Shown one piece after another: positions 1 to 8,775 of a stretch of 64,000 nt of DNA. Location: NCBI GenBank assembly GCA_046351395.1, contig JAXLYP010000028.1, forward strand, positions 1 to 64,000. Reading direction: 5' to 3'. A program made the translations under genes and the position numbers. Position 1 is the stretch's first letter. Each line of letters begins with the position of its first letter. Origin of the DNA: CAYYKK01 sp046351395. GTDB taxonomy: Bacteria; Myxococcota_A; Polyangia; Polyangiales; Polyangiaceae. The notes below the pieces were generated by a model that searched no databases, was not told the DNA's origin, and saw only the letters and a list, made by a program, of their open reading frames with translations.

Positions 1-1920
1 TCTCGACTGGGCGCGATCGACGCCTACGACCCCGCGGGAGAGCTCCTTTGGTCGCGTCCGTACGCCTCCGTCGGTGAGGTGATCGACTGCCCCGAAGACA
101 CCGCGTGCGCGTCCGTCGTCGTCGATCACGACGCGCTGCTCGTCCGGGTCGACGCGGAGGGACGCGAGCGCTGGGCCGTGCCGCTCGGCGCGGACGAGCG
201 GTCGAGCATCGTGGCGACGCGCGGAACCGTCGCGGTCCTCGATTGCAAGTCGGGCGAGGTCACCCTCCACGCGGCCTCCACGGGAGGGACCTCGTCGACG
301 TCGAAGCTCGACTATGCGTCCGTTGGAGACGGCAAGCCGACGATCGCCGCCTGTCGCCTCACCACGGAAGGCGCCATCGCCATCGAGCCCGGTGAGACCA
401 TCGTCGCCTTCGACGGAACGGGCAGGCTGCGCGCTCGGTTTCCAGTGTCGGTGAATTACGGCGCCGAGATCGTCTACCTCGAGGATGGGACGTTCGCCGT
501 GAACGGCGCTGCCGAGGTGGTCGACGTCGACCTTCGAGCGTTCACGGCGACCCGGCGCCGACGCTTGGGCTCCTACATCCGCTCGATCGCGGCCGTCGGA
601 TCGAGCGCGCCGCGGAGCCTCTACGTGCTCGAGGACCGGCGGCTCTCTCGCGTCGAGTCGAACGGCGCGATCGCGTGGACCGTCCCGAGCCCCTTCGGGT
701 ACGGCGAGCTCGCGATCGGCGAAGACGGCTGCGCCGCGATCATCGAGCGAGGGGGAGGTATCGCCGTGTTCGACGCGACGGGCACGCCTCGCTGGGCCTA
801 CGCCGGAGCCGACCCCACGGGCGGGCCGCTCGTCGTTCGGGCCGATCGACCCACGTGGGCGGTCCCGCTCGCGGCGGGGGAGCTCGTCTCCATAGACACG
901 ATCGCGGACGTGACCCTCGCCTCGCCCAACCCTACGCGGCGCCTCTTCGGGCGCGGGGACGCGCTCTGGGCGCTCAAGTCTTCGCGTGACCCGCTCTCCC
1001 TTCGACCGCCTCCAGGCAACCCGGACGCCGCGATCGTGAACTTTCGAGTGCCCCTCATGCACCTGGTCGATGGCGCGTGGATCGACAGCCCACCCCTCTC
1101 GCTCGAGGTCAGCGGCTTCGACGTCCACCTCTCGTGGGGCTCGGCGGCGCTCGACGAGGACGGAACGCCCTGGATCGCGGCAAAGTGCGAAATCCCTGAG
1201 ATAAGCTACGGCGGGTACCAGCTCGCGCCGCCGGCTGCGACGAACATCATCGGCCAGAACAAGCTCTGGCACCTCGTCGACGGTGCGTGGCTCGACGTCA
1301 CGAGCGAAATCCCCGCTCGAGCGAACGCCGCCTATTGGACGCTCACCTCCGACGCCCCGTTCGCGCTGTGTCCCCAGAATGTCTTGCCTCCGATACAGAC
1401 ACTCGCGGCGTGCGTCGCGCGAACGAACGGAAAGTGGCTTCCGCTCGAGGTGACCTCGCCCGCGCCGGACGAGTCGCTCGCCGGTCTATGGAACGTCGGC
1501 GCGGAGCGCTGGCTCGCGACCTCGGCGCGCCTCTCCCGCGCGGAGGGGAGCGCGCCGGGGGGAACCCTCGCGCCGTTCGACGTGGCCGAGGGCTCGCCGC
1601 GCGGAGTCGACGCGCTGTGGGGCGCGAGCGAGTCGTCGGTCTGGGCGTCCGCCGATGGGCGGCTCTGGCGCTGGGACGGCGCGACATTCCGCTGGTCCCT
1701 CGCTCCCACCCACGACGAGATCCACGAGCTGACCGGCAGCGCAGACGACGACGTCTGGGCGCGTACGGTGAACCAGCTGTTGCACTTCGATGGCCGGACC
1801 TGGCGCCACGTAGCGGTGCCGCACGACGCGTTCTACGCGAGCGCCATTCGAAGCGCAGGTCGCGACGCGATCTGGGCCGCGAGCGAGCGCGGGCTGTTCC
1901 GCGTGCGCGACGCCCGTTGA
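1..1920 (+). CDS. Beta-propeller (PQQ-like repeat) protein, 5' end missing
   Basis: The reading frame is open from the first base of the window to a TGA at 1918-1920, so the start lies outside; the first in-window GTG (79) is probably internal. The visible ~640 residues carry short blade-like repeats of the PQQ/WD type, such as VVVDHDALLVRVDAEGRERW, VAFDGTGRLRARF and GIAVFDATGTPRWAY. The C-terminal part has repeats like VWASADGRLWRWDG and LLHFDGRTWRHVAVP, as in sensor-type propellers. This supports a beta-propeller fold. No catalytic motif is visible and no ligand can be assigned. Many myxobacterial proteins of this kind are secreted or surface lipoproteins, but the N-terminus needed to judge that is missing. 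Confidence 0.75.
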   Translation, partial: SRLGAIDAYDPAGELLWSRPYASVGEVIDCPEDTACASVVVDHDALLVRVDAEGRERWAVPLGADERSSIVATRGTVAVLDCKSGEVTLHAASTGGTSSTSKLDYASVGDGKPTIAACRLTTEGAIAIEPGETIVAFDGTGRLRARFPVSVNYGAEIVYLEDGTFAVNGAAEVVDVDLRAFTATRRRRLGSYIRSIAAVGSSAPRSLYVLEDRRLSRVESNGAIAWTVPSPFGYGELAIGEDGCAAIIERGGGIAVFDATGTPRWAYAGADPTGGPLVVRADRPTWAVPLAAGELVSIDTIADVTLASPNPTRRLFGRGDALWALKSSRDPLSLRPPPGNPDAAIVNFRVPLMHLVDGAWIDSPPLSLEVSGFDVHLSWGSAALDEDGTPWIAAKCEIPEISYGGYQLAPPAATNIIGQNKLWHLVDGAWLDVTSEIPARANAAYWTLTSDAPFALCPQNVLPPIQTLAACVARTNGKWLPLEVTSPAPDESLAGLWNVGAERWLATSARLSRAEGSAPGGTLAPFDVAEGSPRGVDALWGASESSVWASADGRLWRWDGATFRWSLAPTHDEIHELTGSADDDVWARTVNQLLHFDGRTWRHVAVPHDAFYASAIRSAGRDAIWAASERGLFRVRDAR

Positions 1921-2047
1921 CGCCGCGTTCGCATCGTCGCCCGGTTCGTCCTCTGCGAGAGTCGACGTGCGTTCTGGGCTCACTCCCCCTTCCGCATCGT
2001 GGCGATCGGCTTGCCAGGTCACGTCCCCGCACGACCGTGTCGTAGTG

Positions 2048-3607
2048 ATGCCTCTTGGCGGCTTGGGCAAAGCCGAGCAACTCAAAATCAGGCACGCTGA
2101 TCTAGGATTGCGCGGCTTGCTGAGGGTCGCCGTCTACTACGTCGCTGCTGTCGTCGCGCTCGCCGTCTTCGGGTGCGAGGTCTGTCCGCTCATCCATTCG
2201 CTCGGTCGGTTCGCGGTTGGGACCGTGTTCGCGGCGTGCTTCGCGCTCGCGTTCGCGCTCCGCTGGCCGCTCGAGCGCGCGCTCGTGTCGCGCGCGCCGG
2301 TGCTCCTCCGTCCCATGCGCCAGTTCAAGCTCGACTTCGGGCTGTTCATCGGAGTCGGCGTCGCCCTCACGCTCTACGACCGCGTCGTCTACGGCTTCTA
2401 CTTGGGAAGCGGTCTCCGGGCGACGCTCGGCTGCGCGACGATTGGGCTCTTCTGCGGCCTCGATACGCTGCTCGCCCGAGAGCGCGACGTGGTGCGCGAG
2501 GTGACCGAGGCGACGCAGCGTGCGCGCACGTCCCGCCCCGCGAGCCGCGGACCGACGCGCGAGGTCAGGCCGTTCTCGATGACACGCCGGTTCGCGATGG
2601 TCGCGCTGTCGCTCCTCTTGCTCGTCACCGTGGACCTCTTGCTCCTCGCGATGCAGGACCTTCGCAAGCTCGCGGAGGCGCCGAGCGTCGCCTTCATGCA
2701 GCGGGAGATCGCCATCCAGAGCGGCGTGACGCTCCTCGTGCTCTTCGCCCTGACGTTGAACCTCGTCGTCGCGTACGCGAGGAACCTGCGCCTCTTCCTC
2801 GAGAGTCAGCGCAAGGTGCTGGAGGGCGTCGCGAAGGGCGATCTCGAGGGAGCCGTCCCGGTCGCGAGCGAGGACGAGTTCGCCGTCATCGCGGAGCACA
2901 CGAACGACATGATCGGGGGGCTCCGCGAGCGCGCGCAGATCAAGGAGGTGTTCGGCAAGCTCGTGAGCCCGGGCATCGCGCAGCGCCTGCTCGAAGATCG
3001 CGCGTCGCTCGAGCTCGGCGGCGTGAGGCGCCGGGTGGCGGTCGCGTTCTCGGACATTCGAGGCTTCACGAGCTGGGCGGAGACCGCGCCGCCGGAGACC
3101 GTCGTGCGCGAGCTCAACGCGTATTTCACCGAGATGGTCGAGATCGTCCACGCGCATGGCGGGGTCGTCGACAAGTTCATCGGGGACGGCATGATGGCGG
3201 TGTTCGGCGTCGACGCCCCGGAGACGGCAGCGAACTGTGCGGTCGATGCGGCGATCGCCATGCTCGCGGCGGTCGAGCGGTTGAACACGCGGCTCAGTCA
3301 GCCCATCGCGATCGGCGTGGGGCTGCACCTCGGGGACGTCGTCGCGGGGACGATCGGCGCGCCGGATCGGCTCGAGTACACGTTCGTCGGGGACACGGTG
3401 AACACCGCAGCGCGGATCGAGAGCATGACGAAGGAGCTCGGCGCGCCGCTCCTCGTCTCGCGCACAATCCACGACGCGCTGACGCCCGAGCGCCGAGCGT
3501 GGACCTGGAAGCCCTTCGGCGAGCAAGCGCTGAAGGGCAAGATCGAGAGCGTGTACCTCTTTGGCCTTACCACCGGATTGGACGAGCGTCTTGGAGCGCG
3601 CCCATGA
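2048..3607 (+). CDS. Membrane-bound class III adenylate/guanylate cyclase with HAMP domain
   Basis: Predicted 519-residue protein making a cyclic nucleotide from ATP or GTP. The N-terminal half holds about six hydrophobic segments (for example VAVYYVAAVVALAVFG and VALSLLLLVTVDLLLLAM). A HAMP-like linker follows (RKVLEGVAKGDLEGAVPV) and then the catalytic domain. Class III signatures are complete: the metal aspartates in FSDIRGFT and GDGMMAVFG, the lysine of DKFIGDGMM, and the transition-state Asn/Arg in GDTVNTAARIES. A six-segment membrane anchor followed by HAMP and cyclase is a common myxobacterial sensor layout. ATG at 2048 was preferred to an upstream start at 1967 because the preceding residues look like noncoding translation; no clear ribosome site decides it. 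The stop lies 10 bp before the next gene, so co-transcription is likely. Substrate (ATP or GTP) is not settled by the sequence. Confidence 0.88.
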   Translation: MPLGGLGKAEQLKIRHADLGLRGLLRVAVYYVAAVVALAVFGCEVCPLIHSLGRFAVGTVFAACFALAFALRWPLERALVSRAPVLLRPMRQFKLDFGLFIGVGVALTLYDRVVYGFYLGSGLRATLGCATIGLFCGLDTLLARERDVVREVTEATQRARTSRPASRGPTREVRPFSMTRRFAMVALSLLLLVTVDLLLLAMQDLRKLAEAPSVAFMQREIAIQSGVTLLVLFALTLNLVVAYARNLRLFLESQRKVLEGVAKGDLEGAVPVASEDEFAVIAEHTNDMIGGLRERAQIKEVFGKLVSPGIAQRLLEDRASLELGGVRRRVAVAFSDIRGFTSWAETAPPETVVRELNAYFTEMVEIVHAHGGVVDKFIGDGMMAVFGVDAPETAANCAVDAAIAMLAAVERLNTRLSQPIAIGVGLHLGDVVAGTIGAPDRLEYTFVGDTVNTAARIESMTKELGAPLLVSRTIHDALTPERRAWTWKPFGEQALKGKIESVYLFGLTTGLDERLGARP

Positions 3608-3617
3608 GGTTCGGTCC

Positions 3618-5120
3618 GTGACACGCGTCGAGCGGAGCCCCCGGGAGTGGCCGCGCGTCGTGATCGTCGGCGCGGGAATGTCCGGGATCGCGATGGGGAA
3701 GCGCCTCCGCGCCGCGGGCGTGGACTTCGCCCTCTACGAGAAGGCAGCGCGCCTCGGCGGGACGTGGCGGGAGAACACGTACCCGGGCCTGACGTGCGAC
3801 GTGCCGGCCCACTACTACGCTTACCGCGACGAGCCGAACGCGGACTGGACGAGTGTATTCGCGCCGGGCGGCGAGATTCAGGCGTACCTCGAGCGCGTCG
3901 CCGCGAAACACGATCTGCTCCGGAGCATCCAGTTCGGGACGGAGATCGTCTCGGGCGTGTTCGAGGGTGGACATTGGCGGTTGCGGACAGCGGACGGCGC
4001 CTCGATCGAGGCGGACGTGCTCGTCTGCGCGACGGGCGTCCTCCACCAGCCGCGGACGCCGGCGATCCCGGGCCTCGAGACCTTCGCGGGGAAGGCGTTC
4101 CACAGCGCGCGCTGGGATCCGTCCGCGACGACGCGGGGCGCGCGCGTCGGCGTCCTCGGCAGCGGATCGACGGGCGTGCAGATCACCGTCGCGCTCGCTC
4201 CGGAGGCCGGGCACCTCACGCTCTTCCAGCGGACGCCACAGTGGGTGATCGCCCTGCCGAACGTTCCCTTCCCGGCGCTCTTTCGGCTCGCCCAGCGCAC
4301 CGTCCCCGGGCTCGATCGCGCGCTCTACGCGGTGTCGTCCGCGGCGTTCGACGCGCTCGGGCGCGCGCCCATCGAGCCGGGCTTGCCGCGCGAACTCATC
4401 GGATGGCTCGTGCGTCGCGCGCTCGCGAGCGTGCGCGATCCCGAGCTCCGCGAGAAGCTCACGCCGAAGGACGTGCCGATGTGCAAGCGCCTCATCAACT
4501 CCTCGGGCTTCTACGGCGCCGTCCAGCGTGACAACGTCTCCGTCGTCACCGCGGAGGTCGCGCGCGCGTGCCCGGAGGGGATCGTCACCGCCGACGGACA
4601 GCTCCACCCGCTGGACGTGCTCGTGCTCGCGACCGGGTTCCACGCGCACGCATACATGCGACCCATGTCCCTGACCGGCCCGGACGGCAAGACGCTCGCG
4701 GCCGCGTGGGAGAAGGGCCCGCGCGCGCACAACACGACGATGGTGCCCGGCCTGCCGAACCTCTTCGCGCTCATGGGCCCCAACAGCCCGATCGGCAACG
4801 CGTCCCTCGTCCCGATCGCCGAGGCCCAAGCAGACTATGTCGTCTCATGGCTCGACCGAATGCGCGACCGTGGCATCGCCGAGGTGGAGCCGACCGAGGC
4901 TGCGACGGACGGCTTCTACGAGGAGGTCAAGGGCGCCATGAACGGAACGGTCTGGGTCACTGGCTGCGATAGCTGGTACCTCACCGAGGAGCGGACGCCC
5001 GTGCTCTGGCCGTGGACGCTCGAGCGATTCCGGGAGCGCCTCGGGCGGATCGTCGCGTCGGAGTTCATCGAACGAGCGCTCCCGACCGACGGACGCAGCT
5101 CCGCGGCGGTGTCACCGTGA
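3618..5120 (+). CDS. Flavin-containing (Baeyer-Villiger-type) monooxygenase
   Basis: Predicted 500-residue FAD/NADPH enzyme that inserts one oxygen atom into ketone-like substrates. It has an N-terminal FAD Rossmann motif VVIVGAGMSG (from about residue 14), the LGGTW loop, and the family fingerprint F156-x-G-x(3)-H162-x(3)-W166 followed by D. A second Rossmann motif (VGVLGSGSTG, about residue 177) should bind NADPH. The ATGFHAHAY segment matches the late ATG motif of flavin monooxygenases. GTG at 3618 is favoured because GAGG lies 8 nt upstream; a TTG at 3561 would overlap the cyclase gene. Length fits the family. The substrate cannot be read from sequence, and the cyclase upstream gives no metabolic clue. 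Confidence 0.88.
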   Translation: MTRVERSPREWPRVVIVGAGMSGIAMGKRLRAAGVDFALYEKAARLGGTWRENTYPGLTCDVPAHYYAYRDEPNADWTSVFAPGGEIQAYLERVAAKHDLLRSIQFGTEIVSGVFEGGHWRLRTADGASIEADVLVCATGVLHQPRTPAIPGLETFAGKAFHSARWDPSATTRGARVGVLGSGSTGVQITVALAPEAGHLTLFQRTPQWVIALPNVPFPALFRLAQRTVPGLDRALYAVSSAAFDALGRAPIEPGLPRELIGWLVRRALASVRDPELREKLTPKDVPMCKRLINSSGFYGAVQRDNVSVVTAEVARACPEGIVTADGQLHPLDVLVLATGFHAHAYMRPMSLTGPDGKTLAAAWEKGPRAHNTTMVPGLPNLFALMGPNSPIGNASLVPIAEAQADYVVSWLDRMRDRGIAEVEPTEAATDGFYEEVKGAMNGTVWVTGCDSWYLTEERTPVLWPWTLERFRERLGRIVASEFIERALPTDGRSSAAVSP

Positions 5121-5292
5121 AACCCATGGGGCTCCTCCCACGCAGGCTCTGCGAGCAGCGCTGACTGGATCCGTCGCGCCCCGTGTGAAGCTTCACCGCT
5201 CCGCGGGCGAAGCGGGGCGGAGTCGTAGCTGGCGCGTTTTCGCGATCGGTTGGCGTGCAGCCGCGGCGCGACCAGGACCATGCAGCTCGCCC

Positions 5293-5733
5293 ATGTCGAC
5301 CACCCATTGCCCCTCCACGGGGCTCTTCGCCCGCCTGACGATCAGGCATCTCCTCGCGCTCGCGGTGCTCGTCTGTGGTTCCAGCCTCGGAGTTGGAACT
5401 GGCTGCGGGGGGACGTATGCGGACAAGTGCTCGCTCGCCTGCGCGCCCCCTGCCGATGGCCCGTGCGCAGCAGAAGACACCGCCGCATGTGAGGACGCGT
5501 GCGAAGCCGCAACGGAAGGACTGTCCGTGGAATGCGCTCAATGCGTCGTCGAGCAGTCGGGTTGGTCCGGCACCCAGTGCGATAGCCAGGGCTGCGCGTA
5601 TTTCTTCGGCCCGGACAGCGGTGGGCCCGCCGGCTGTGATCCATGCACGAGCGCCGACGAACACTGCACGAAGTTCAAGCTGGCGAAAACCACCGACTCG
5701 GACTGCAAGGCGGTCTGTGGTGCCGGCGGGTAG
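5293..5733 (+). CDS. Cys-rich lipoprotein of unknown function
   Basis: Predicted 146-residue exported protein. ATG at 5293 is followed by a hydrophobic stretch (HLLALAVLVCGSSLGVGTGC) ending in a lipobox-like Cys. The rest is short with regularly spaced cysteines (15 counting the lipobox Cys), which suggests a disulphide-knit domain outside the cytoplasm. No known family was recognised. Small Cys-rich lipoproteins of this kind are frequent in large-genome myxobacteria; two more are in this window at 37363 and 37740. The reading frame could be extended upstream to 5185, but those residues lack a signal peptide pattern. Confidence 0.6.
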   Translation: MSTTHCPSTGLFARLTIRHLLALAVLVCGSSLGVGTGCGGTYADKCSLACAPPADGPCAAEDTAACEDACEAATEGLSVECAQCVVEQSGWSGTQCDSQGCAYFFGPDSGGPAGCDPCTSADEHCTKFKLAKTTDSDCKAVCGAGG

Positions 5734-5840
5734 GGCCCGCTCGGAGCACGACCGCTCGCCCCCAAAGGCCGGTGCGATGCGCCGAGGCGATGCTGCTCCG
5801 CTTCGATTGCGTGCGGCTCCGAGTGGACGGGAGCTTTCAG

Positions 5841-7334
5841 TCATCGCGGCCCGTCCTGAGCGTGCGCGGGGCCATGGGATGGCGGCCCGAACCACGCCGC
5901 GAGCGCCGCGTGGAGGCCGCGATCGGTGCCGTCGCCCACCCAAGCGACGTGGCCGTCCGGGCGAACGAGCGCGGCGCTCGGCGCGCTGACGGCGCCGATG
6001 ACGGGCAGCTCCCAGGCGCCTTCGTAGCGAGCGTCGACGCGCGTGACGCGATCGGCCCAGCGCGAGACGTCGAGCGTCGCTGGATCGCCGAGGTTCACGA
6101 GCGCGCCACGCGCTTCGTGGAGCAGACTGAAGACGCGCCGAGGGCCGGTCGCCGTGACGAGCTCGAGATCGGGCACGCGGCGGCCGAGGAGCGGGTGACC
6201 CTCGCCGAGGTCGTAGCGAATATCGAGCCCGGACAGCATCCCCGCGTATCGCTTGCGTGGCTCGGACAAGGGGAGCAGCTCGGACAATGTCTCCCGCAGC
6301 GCGTTCGTCCGGTCGTCCCCGCGGCTCAGCGCCGTCTGCGCGAGCGTGCTCTTCAGCACGCGCGCCCCGACGGGGTGACGCTCGGCGTGGTACGTATCGA
6401 GCAGACAATCGGGCGCGAGCCCGCGCGCGACGAGCGCGAGCTTCCAGCCGAGGTTCACCGCGTCCTGCACGCCCGTATTGAGGCCCTGTCCGCCCGCGGG
6501 CGAGTGCACGTGCGCCGCGTCGCCCGCGAGGAGCACGCGCCGGTCGCGGTACGCGGCCGCCTGGCGCGCGGCGTCCGTGAAGCGCGAGATGCGCGTCGGG
6601 TCGTGCACGCCGAAGTGCGTCCCATAGACCGCGACGAGCGCCCGCTCGAGGTCCTCCAGCGTGGGCGCGTCGCTCTCCGCGACGTACGGCTCGTTGAGCA
6701 CGACGCGGACGCGACCGGCGTCGTCGAGCTTCGAGATGCCGTTCACGCCCCGCGCGTCACGCCGCATTCCGATCGCGGGCTCGTCGGACATCGTGGCCTC
6801 GGCGATGAGGTAGCTGAGGGACGGATCCCAGCCCACGAACGGGATGTTCGCGCCCTTGCGGACCACGCTGCGCCCGCCGTCACACCCGACGAGGTGACTC
6901 GCTCGGAGCGCGCGGCCGTCCGACAGGTGCACCGTGACGCCGCCATCGTCCTGCGCGAACCCCGCGACGTCGACGCCGCGGTGGATCCGCACGCCGAGCT
7001 CCGACACCCAATCCGCGAGGACGCGCTCGATCTCTGGCTGCGCGAGCGCGAGGCCGTACGGGTGGCGCGTCGGGAAGTCGGAGATGTCGAGCGGGATCAT
7101 CGCCAACCCGACGATCTGCATGATCTTGCCTCGGGAGAGGAAGCGCTCGGCGACGCCCCGCTGATCGAGCACCTCGATCGTCCGCGCATGGAAGCCCCCG
7201 GCGCGCGCGCTCTCGAGCTCCTGACCCGTGCGACGCTCGATCACTTCGACGTCCACGCGCGCGAGCGCGAGCTCGGCCGCCAACATCAGCCCCGTAGGCC
7301 CCGCACCCGCGACGAGGATTGGATGGTTCGTCAT
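5841..7334 (-). CDS. FAD-dependent aromatic-ring-type monooxygenase (PheA/TfdB family)
   Basis: Predicted 497-residue flavoprotein hydroxylase. It starts with MTNHPILVAGAGPTGLMLAA, which contains the GxGxxG dinucleotide site. The DG motif is VGCDGGRSVVRKGANI and the GD motif is LLAGDAAHVHSPAGGQGLN, which together define the FAD_binding_3 class that includes phenol hydroxylases and polyketide- or rifampicin-modifying enzymes. The C-terminal ~120 residues resemble the thioredoxin-like tail of this class. ATG at 7334 was chosen because the glycine motif begins 9 residues later; a longer frame to 7457 adds low-quality sequence. The gene stands alone, divergent from the DUF1795 pair. It may modify a secondary metabolite or break down an aromatic compound; sequence alone cannot tell. 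Confidence 0.88.
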   Translation of the reverse strand: MTNHPILVAGAGPTGLMLAAELALARVDVEVIERRTGQELESARAGGFHARTIEVLDQRGVAERFLSRGKIMQIVGLAMIPLDISDFPTRHPYGLALAQPEIERVLADWVSELGVRIHRGVDVAGFAQDDGGVTVHLSDGRALRASHLVGCDGGRSVVRKGANIPFVGWDPSLSYLIAEATMSDEPAIGMRRDARGVNGISKLDDAGRVRVVLNEPYVAESDAPTLEDLERALVAVYGTHFGVHDPTRISRFTDAARQAAAYRDRRVLLAGDAAHVHSPAGGQGLNTGVQDAVNLGWKLALVARGLAPDCLLDTYHAERHPVGARVLKSTLAQTALSRGDDRTNALRETLSELLPLSEPRKRYAGMLSGLDIRYDLGEGHPLLGRRVPDLELVTATGPRRVFSLLHEARGALVNLGDPATLDVSRWADRVTRVDARYEGAWELPVIGAVSAPSAALVRPDGHVAWVGDGTDRGLHAALAAWFGPPSHGPAHAQDGPR

Positions 7335-7550
7335 GTCGTCCACTCTGCGGCACGACCCGGGGCTTGCGGCAAGTCCGTGCCTCTGGCATAGGGTGGAAGT
7401 GGAGAGAGGAGGGGATCGCCCTCTTCGTCCCGAGAGAGCGCGCGCTCCCGCGCCCACCCGACTTTTTTTCGCGCGGCTATCCGTGTTGCGGCTCGGTCGG
7501 CGCTCATTGGGACACGGTTCGATCGCCGCACCGTTCGTTGGCCGGTTCGG

Positions 7551-7628
7551 CGGCTCGTCCGCCGATACGCGCGGCTCGTCGGCCGGTTGCGCGGCTCGTC
7601 CGCCGGTGCGGGCGGCTCATCCGTCGCC
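7551..7628. repeat. Four tandem ~21-bp repeats
   Basis: The core CGGCTCGTC is repeated at 7551, 7572, 7592 and as CGGCTCATC at 7613, each followed by a CCG-rich spacer, giving a 20-21 bp period. The array ends 14 bp before the -24 box of a weak sigma-54-like element. It could be a regulator-binding array or simple slippage; no open frame uses it. Confidence 0.6.
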
Positions 7629-7641
7629 ATCGGATGCGCGG

Positions 7642-7657
7642 TGGAACACTGCCTGCA
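7642..7657 (+). promoter_or_regulatory. Weak sigma-54-like promoter candidate
   Basis: TGGAACACTGCCTGCA has GG and GC exactly 10 nt apart but three mismatches to TGGCACG-N4-TTGCW. It lies 126 bp upstream of the first DUF1795 gene. In G+C-rich DNA such a match can arise by chance, and no inverted repeat like those at the other three sites is present upstream. Confidence 0.25.
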
Positions 7658-7783
7658 ACGGGCGGTGGAGGAGATCGGGAAGAGGGGCCGCCGAGGGCCG
7701 AAGCGAGCGCGAGTGGGCGCGCATGGCGCGCGCGCATCGAGCTCGTATCGACCGGTCGGAGGAACGTCTCTACCCTGGAACGA

Positions 7784-8206
7784 ATGGGGACCTACTACGT
7801 CAACGAGGCCGTATTCAACCTCCCGGACAGGGGGTTCGTCGACCGCACGCTTCATCGGCTCGAGTCCGCGCTGCCCGGCGAGGATCCGCTTCGGGTCGAG
7901 GTTCGCCGCGTACCGATGGAGCCTGGCAAGAGCCTGCGCCGGCACGTCGAGGAGGAGATCGAAAAGACGAAGCTCAAGGTGAGCGGCTTCACGCTCGCCG
8001 AGTTGACCGAGGTGACGATCGCGGGCGCGCCAGCGATCGTGCTTCGCGCGCGCCTGCGCGCGCGGGACACCGTGCACGTGCAGCTCCAGGCGCACGTGGC
8101 GCTTGGGGAGACGTGGATCGCGCTCGTGGTGAGCGGCCCGTCCGCCGAGCTCGCGCTCGTCGACGGGACGTTCGATCGCGTCCTCCAGAGCCTCGAGTGG
8201 AGGTGA
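7784..8206 (+). CDS. DUF1795/DcrB-like protein (Eag-type chaperone candidate), copy 1
   Basis: Predicted 140-residue soluble protein. The opening TYYVNEAVFNLPDRGFVD and the closing TFDRVLQSLEWR match the pattern of short DUF1795 proteins. In type VI systems, members of this family (Eag proteins) are adaptor chaperones that shield the hydrophobic N-termini of effectors and help load them on VgrG. The next gene is a paralogue 6 bp downstream (MTNYYMNEAVFDLPDRPFED), so this is a tandem duplication and a two-gene operon. ATG at 7784 is the first start that keeps only the conserved region. The effector they would serve is not next door; a vgrG lies 10.7 kb downstream. Function as a chaperone is inference from family and neighbourhood. 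Confidence 0.75.
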   Translation: MGTYYVNEAVFNLPDRGFVDRTLHRLESALPGEDPLRVEVRRVPMEPGKSLRRHVEEEIEKTKLKVSGFTLAELTEVTIAGAPAIVLRARLRARDTVHVQLQAHVALGETWIALVVSGPSAELALVDGTFDRVLQSLEWR

Positions 8207-8212
8207 ACGAAG

Positions 8213-8641
8213 ATGACGAACTACTACATGAACGAGGCCGTCTTCGATCTGCCCGACCGGCCATTCGAGGACAAGACGATCCATGGGTGGGACGCGAAGC
8301 TCCCCGGAGGACACACGCTGGGCGTGCTCGTCCACCGCCGCGAGATCGCGCCGGGGCAGCACCTCCGGCAGCTCATGGACGAGAACATCGCGCTGAACCA
8401 CAAGCGCCTCAGCTTCTTCCAGGTGCTCGAGCAGCTCGAGGCGTCCATCGGGGGCGCGCCCGGGCGCATCCTGAAGACGAGCTGGCGCAGCGAGCGGGGG
8501 CCCTCTTTGCAGCTCCAAGCGCACGTCCTCTTCGAGGGCAAATGGATGATCTTCGCCGTGACGGCGCCGCTCGATCAGCGCGCCGTGTGCGAGGAGACGT
8601 TCGAGAGCCTCCTATCGTCGCTCGCGTGGCGGACCGATTGA
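8213..8641 (+). CDS. DUF1795/DcrB-like protein (Eag-type chaperone candidate), copy 2
   Basis: Predicted 142-residue soluble paralogue of the preceding gene, starting 6 bp after its stop. Both begin with a YY-NEAVF-LPDR pattern and end with a TFES/TFDR-x-L-SLxW motif. The middle has diverged (ALNHKRLSFFQVLEQLEASI here), so the two may bind different clients or form a heteromer. As with copy 1, the DUF1795 family includes effector-loading chaperones of type VI systems. Downstream lies the sigma-54 control region of the CHAP-lectin gene, so this operon probably ends here, although no strong terminator hairpin is visible. Confidence 0.75.
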   Translation: MTNYYMNEAVFDLPDRPFEDKTIHGWDAKLPGGHTLGVLVHRREIAPGQHLRQLMDENIALNHKRLSFFQVLEQLEASIGGAPGRILKTSWRSERGPSLQLQAHVLFEGKWMIFAVTAPLDQRAVCEETFESLLSSLAWRTD

Positions 8642-8667
8642 GCGGTCGAGGATCCGTCCTTTCGCTC

Positions 8668-8688
8668 GATGTGAAGTTTTTTTACATC
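8668..8688. promoter_or_regulatory. Inverted repeat, putative activator site (UAS 1)
   Basis: The arms GATGTGAA and TTTACATC are separated by 5 nt and match at 7 of 8 paired positions. The site is about 60 bp upstream of the -24 box of the CHAP-lectin promoter, where sigma-54 activators normally bind. A closely related inverted repeat occurs at 18768 and a weaker one at 22021, each upstream of another sigma-54-type promoter. Sites 1 and 3 also share the preceding TTTCGCTC. Confidence 0.65.
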
Positions 8689-8747
8689 CCGTGAAAGGCC
8701 TCGCCAAACGCCGCCATTCAGCGCGGGAACCGTGTAGAGACGCAGCG

Positions 8748-8763
8748 TGGAACGGGGGTTGCT
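8748..8763 (+). promoter_or_regulatory. Sigma-54 promoter of the CHAP-lectin gene
   Basis: TGGAACGGGGGTTGCT differs from TGGCACG-N4-TTGCW at one position, with GG (8749-8750) and GC (8761-8762) exactly 10 nt apart. The predicted transcript start (about 8774) is 2 nt before the ATG at 8776, so the mRNA would be practically leaderless. The same element with the same spacing to its ATG precedes the lytic-enzyme gene at 22140. Confidence 0.7.
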
Positions 8764-8775
8764 CTGCCAGTCGGC

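Larger units (their letters stand above)
7335..7783. other. Intergenic region between divergent genes
   Basis: This 449-bp gap separates the FAD monooxygenase (minus) from the DUF1795 pair (plus). No coding frame with believable composition was found. It contains four short direct repeats (7551-7628) and one weak sigma-54-like element at 7642, each described separately. It presumably carries promoters for both directions. Confidence 0.5.
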
